A DNA stretch of 16,513 nucleotides, taken from positions 1 to 16,513 of the forward strand of contig DEQQ01000074.1 in NCBI GenBank assembly GCA_002360455.1. The letters run 5' to 3'. The notes beneath the pieces were generated by a model that was given only the letters and a program-made list of their open reading frames with translations, was not told the DNA's origin and ran no database searches. Source of the DNA: Saprospiraceae bacterium UBA3362 (GTDB lineage: Bacteria > Bacteroidota > Bacteroidia > Chitinophagales > Saprospiraceae). Of the stretch, positions 14,298 to 16,513 are shown piece after piece (the stretch's first letter is position 1; every line of letters begins with the position of its first letter). The position numbers and the translations under genes were made by a program.

Positions 14298-15785
14298 TCA
14301 CTTTATTTCGATTATATATACAAACTTATTTAACAGTTTAACTTGGTCAGATAAAGAGAGATTTGTTAAAGTATTTGTATTGCTTAATGTTGGTGTTGTT
14401 GGGAGTAAATCAATAACGTTTTTCAAATAACTCACCTTAATAGCATAGGATACATTTTCAGCACCTGTGTGTTTTGCGTTAATCACACCAATTAAATTAC
14501 CTAATTTGTCAAATAAAGGTCCACCACTATTACCGGGTTGAACAGGTGCAGAAATTTGGTATGAAGTAATGTCGCCTTGAAAGCCTGTCTTTGAACTAAT
14601 AATTCCATTAGTTAATTTTATTTCGTCACCCATTGAAGCCCTTAAAGGATAACCAAGAACAAATACATTTTCCCCTACGTCTGATGAAGTTGATTTAATG
14701 GTGTACGGTATTTTGGAAATACTATTAAAAGTATTGTCATCAATTTGAATTATTGCCAAATCATTATTTTTATCGGATACAACAACTTTGGCTTTGTATG
14801 TCGTTGAAAAATTACCATTTACACCTTTTACAACGATACTTGTAGCACCGTCAACAACGTGATAGTTGGTGACGATATAACCATTGGAAGTTAATGCAAA
14901 ACCTGTCCCAGATGATGCTATGCCATTTGAGTTTTTAGGTGTTGATGATGTTGGATAAAGCTTTATATAAAGTTGTTCTGGACTGCCATCAGTCCAAATT
15001 ATTTTCATTAAAGCGTCTTCAAAAGTTATATAAAGGTTTTCATTGATAGACTTGTCACCCATTATCCATTTAGCTTTCAGTAAATTATCCTTAGCTGTTT
15101 TCGTTAGATACGCTTTTATGTCACCTTCCTTGAATTTAGTTGTCTGCCCATTATCACCGCTTAGATAAATAAGGTCATAACCTGTAGCAGATTTTTTTAA
15201 CGCTAATTTATATTTCGGAGAATTTGCTGACTGAATTGCATTTTCGTATATCCCTTCTAAAAAGTCGTTTCCATTAGTCTGCCAAAATGTTTTTAACGAT
15301 GCTTCAGTCCATTCAGATTTTGGGCTATTATCAGGATTTTTTATAGAAATTCCTCTCCATTCGAAACCCGTATTATCGTATGTAACTTCTTTTATGTTTA
15401 TTTTTTCAATTCCAGGTGGAAGCTTTGGGAAAATTAGAGTGAAATAATACTTCTGTCCCTTTTTACCAGTTGTTGAATATTTTGTGTCCAATTGGTCTCG
15501 CCCCAAACTAACAATTTTATAAGAATAATTATTGTTATAGTAATCGCTTATGTATGTTGATGAGCTAAAGGAAACCCACGCTTGATATGCATTAGATTTT
15601 GTTTTTTCATATTCCATTGTAACTGTTGTTCTGTCATTTTCAATTTTAACTTCAACAACTTTACAATTTTCAATATTTGATTGAGCAACATAAGGATTTG
15701 GAGTTGTCTGACCAAAGGATTTTTCAAAACTTAATAGACACAATACTAGGGTAATAATGCAAAGTGGTTTATTCATTGATTTCAT
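14298..15785 (-). CDS. Secreted trypsin-like serine protease with N-terminal accessory domains
   Basis: A 495-residue exported protein. A signal peptide (residues 1-25, ...LSFEKSFGQ) precedes about 250 residues of strand-rich sequence in two parts: about 30-147, and 160-280, the latter with YDLIYLSGDNG and KAKWIMGDKSINENLYITFEDALMKIIWTDG. Residues 288-460 form a chymotrypsin-fold domain of the HtrA/Deg-like S1C type with an intact triad: His309 in VTNYHVVDG, Asp342 in NNDLAII, Ser420 in QPGNSGGPLF. No PDZ domain follows; the tail of about 35 residues ends FVYIIEIK. It overlaps the upstream gene by 17 nt from the first ATG, or 8 nt from the ATG at 15776. Substrate unknown; a role in envelope stress or processing is an inference. 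Confidence 0.85.
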   Translation of the reverse strand: MKSMNKPLCIITLVLCLLSFEKSFGQTTPNPYVAQSNIENCKVVEVKIENDRTTVTMEYEKTKSNAYQAWVSFSSSTYISDYYNNNYSYKIVSLGRDQLDTKYSTTGKKGQKYYFTLIFPKLPPGIEKINIKEVTYDNTGFEWRGISIKNPDNSPKSEWTEASLKTFWQTNGNDFLEGIYENAIQSANSPKYKLALKKSATGYDLIYLSGDNGQTTKFKEGDIKAYLTKTAKDNLLKAKWIMGDKSINENLYITFEDALMKIIWTDGSPEQLYIKLYPTSSTPKNSNGIASSGTGFALTSNGYIVTNYHVVDGATSIVVKGVNGNFSTTYKAKVVVSDKNNDLAIIQIDDNTFNSISKIPYTIKSTSSDVGENVFVLGYPLRASMGDEIKLTNGIISSKTGFQGDITSYQISAPVQPGNSGGPLFDKLGNLIGVINAKHTGAENVSYAIKVSYLKNVIDLLPTTPTLSNTNTLTNLSLSDQVKLLNKFVYIIEIK

Positions 15786-16398
15786 TGTTTGATTTTATTT
15801 TTACGTGAGCACCTTTTCCTGTTAATATCAAACTGAATTTATTATTCAGTTTGTCGTGATACAAGACTTCAATTTCGTATTCACACTCACTTATTGATTT
15901 ATTGCCGTTTGCTCGTCCAAAAATGTATCTTCGTTCTCCTTTTTCCAGGTCGTAAGGAACAGATTTACTATGAAGTTCGATTTCACCTGATTTTAATATA
16001 AAGTCATCTAAAATTGCTCTCTCTCCTTTATTATTCAAATCAATTTGCAATTCTCCTGTATATCTTGTTCCTGCACCATTTAACCACAATACTGGAGCAA
16101 CACTTAATTTTAATTTCTTTTCTTCAATCTCTTGAAGTTTAACCATTGAAGCATTGTCTTGCTGTTTAAGAACAGACGTGTTTCTAAAAATATCAACTTG
16201 CTGGGCAATCAAGTCATTTTGTTTTTTCAAGCTGTCGTTCTGTGCATCTAAAACCGTAGCTATAGAAGTTAATTTGTCAATTTGTTTTTGCTTGTCCTTG
16301 TCCTTACGGAATAGTAATAGAAATGCACCAAAAGTTGCTAATGCTCCGATTGAGTTAATGATATTGAATGTCAATTGAATTTGTTCTGCTTGTGTCAT
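15769..16398 (-). CDS. Membrane-anchored coiled-coil protein of unknown function
   Basis: A 209-residue protein with a short N-terminus, one membrane helix (about residues 10-30, FNIINSIGALATFGAFLLLF), a charged heptad-like coiled coil (about 33-95, with KDKDKQKQIDKL and KKQNDLIAQQVDIF), and a C-terminal strand-rich domain (about 97-205), with LDDFILKSGEIEL and ECEYEIEVLYHDKLNNKF. Without a positive-inside flank before the helix and with RKDKDK after it, the bulk is predicted cytoplasmic. No family is recognised. The stop overlaps the protease gene start, indicating translational coupling, so both products may act together across the membrane. It begins 32 nt after a CGTTAG sequence on the same strand. 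Confidence 0.7.
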   Translation of the reverse strand: MTQAEQIQLTFNIINSIGALATFGAFLLLFRKDKDKQKQIDKLTSIATVLDAQNDSLKKQNDLIAQQVDIFRNTSVLKQQDNASMVKLQEIEEKKLKLSVAPVLWLNGAGTRYTGELQIDLNNKGERAILDDFILKSGEIELHSKSVPYDLEKGERRYIFGRANGNKSISECEYEIEVLYHDKLNNKFSLILTGKGAHVKIKSNNEINE

Positions 16399-16421
16399 TG
16401 TTGGTTGTCTGTTTTAGCCTT

Positions 16422-16480
16422 CTGACTAACGTCACCAGCCAAGCCTGAAAATCAAGCAGTTGCATAGCCAAGGTCGTCAG
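16422..16480 (-). repeat. attC-like inverted repeat before the protease operon
   Basis: CTGAC (16422-16426) and GTCAG (16476-16480) are inverted arms. The flanking ...TAACGTCACC and GGTCG allow further pairing with unpaired bases. On the reverse strand the region ends in GACGTTAGTCAG just before the coiled-coil gene, where an R'-type attC core would lie. AGCCAAG also occurs twice as a direct repeat (16437-16443 and 16466-16472). The assignment is tentative. Confidence 0.25.
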
Positions 16481-16513
16481 GTTTCAGATCGAATTTAGCA
16501 ACAGTTTTTTGAA

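Overview
The window reads as a chromosomal piece of an AT-rich Bacteroidota bacterium. The signs are several TAnnTTTG-type -7 boxes, weak or absent Shine-Dalgarno sequences, SC-type lipoproteins, an outer-membrane beta-barrel protein with a carboxypeptidase-regulatory-like N-terminus, a WbqC-like protein and a Ycf48-like propeller lipoprotein. The gene set recalls Saprospiria or a neighbouring class, but that placement is an inference from family content alone. No rRNA, tRNA, CRISPR array, transposase or integrase was seen.

Positions 1-9950 are compact and mostly housekeeping. They hold polyphosphate kinase 1 overlapping a CutA-like gene by 4 nt, then a convergent WbqC-family gene. A family 2 glycosyltransferase is divergent from WbqC with only 3 bp between the start codons. 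Next come a CvpA-family membrane protein, an unrecognised secreted protein overlapping a Ycf48-like lipoprotein, a reverse-strand DUF4249-like lipoprotein with a structured leader, and a panB-mltG pair that shares one base.

Positions 9931-12707 begin with what looks like a small secreted-protein gene broken by a frameshift, followed by a good intrinsic terminator. Then comes an 805-residue outer-membrane beta-barrel protein. Its promoter region carries two nested inverted repeats with a common centre, resembling BlaI/MecI-type operators.

Positions 12708-16513 look different: loosely packed accessory sequence whose recognisable genes are all on the reverse strand. They are a VOC (glyoxalase-fold) protein with an N-terminal signal or anchor, and an overlapping pair made of a membrane-anchored coiled-coil protein and a secreted trypsin-like protease. 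The VOC and protease genes are each followed by a related 18-bp sequence (14 of 18 positions identical) within a roughly 100-bp inverted-repeat region, and each module starts just after a CGTTAG sequence. This resembles integron-like cassette organisation, although no integrase is present and the attC reading is tentative. Several very small ORFs in the gaps may be gene remnants.

The most useful leads are the cassette-like architecture, the frameshifted gene with its terminator, the nested operator, and the protease/coiled-coil pair of unknown function.
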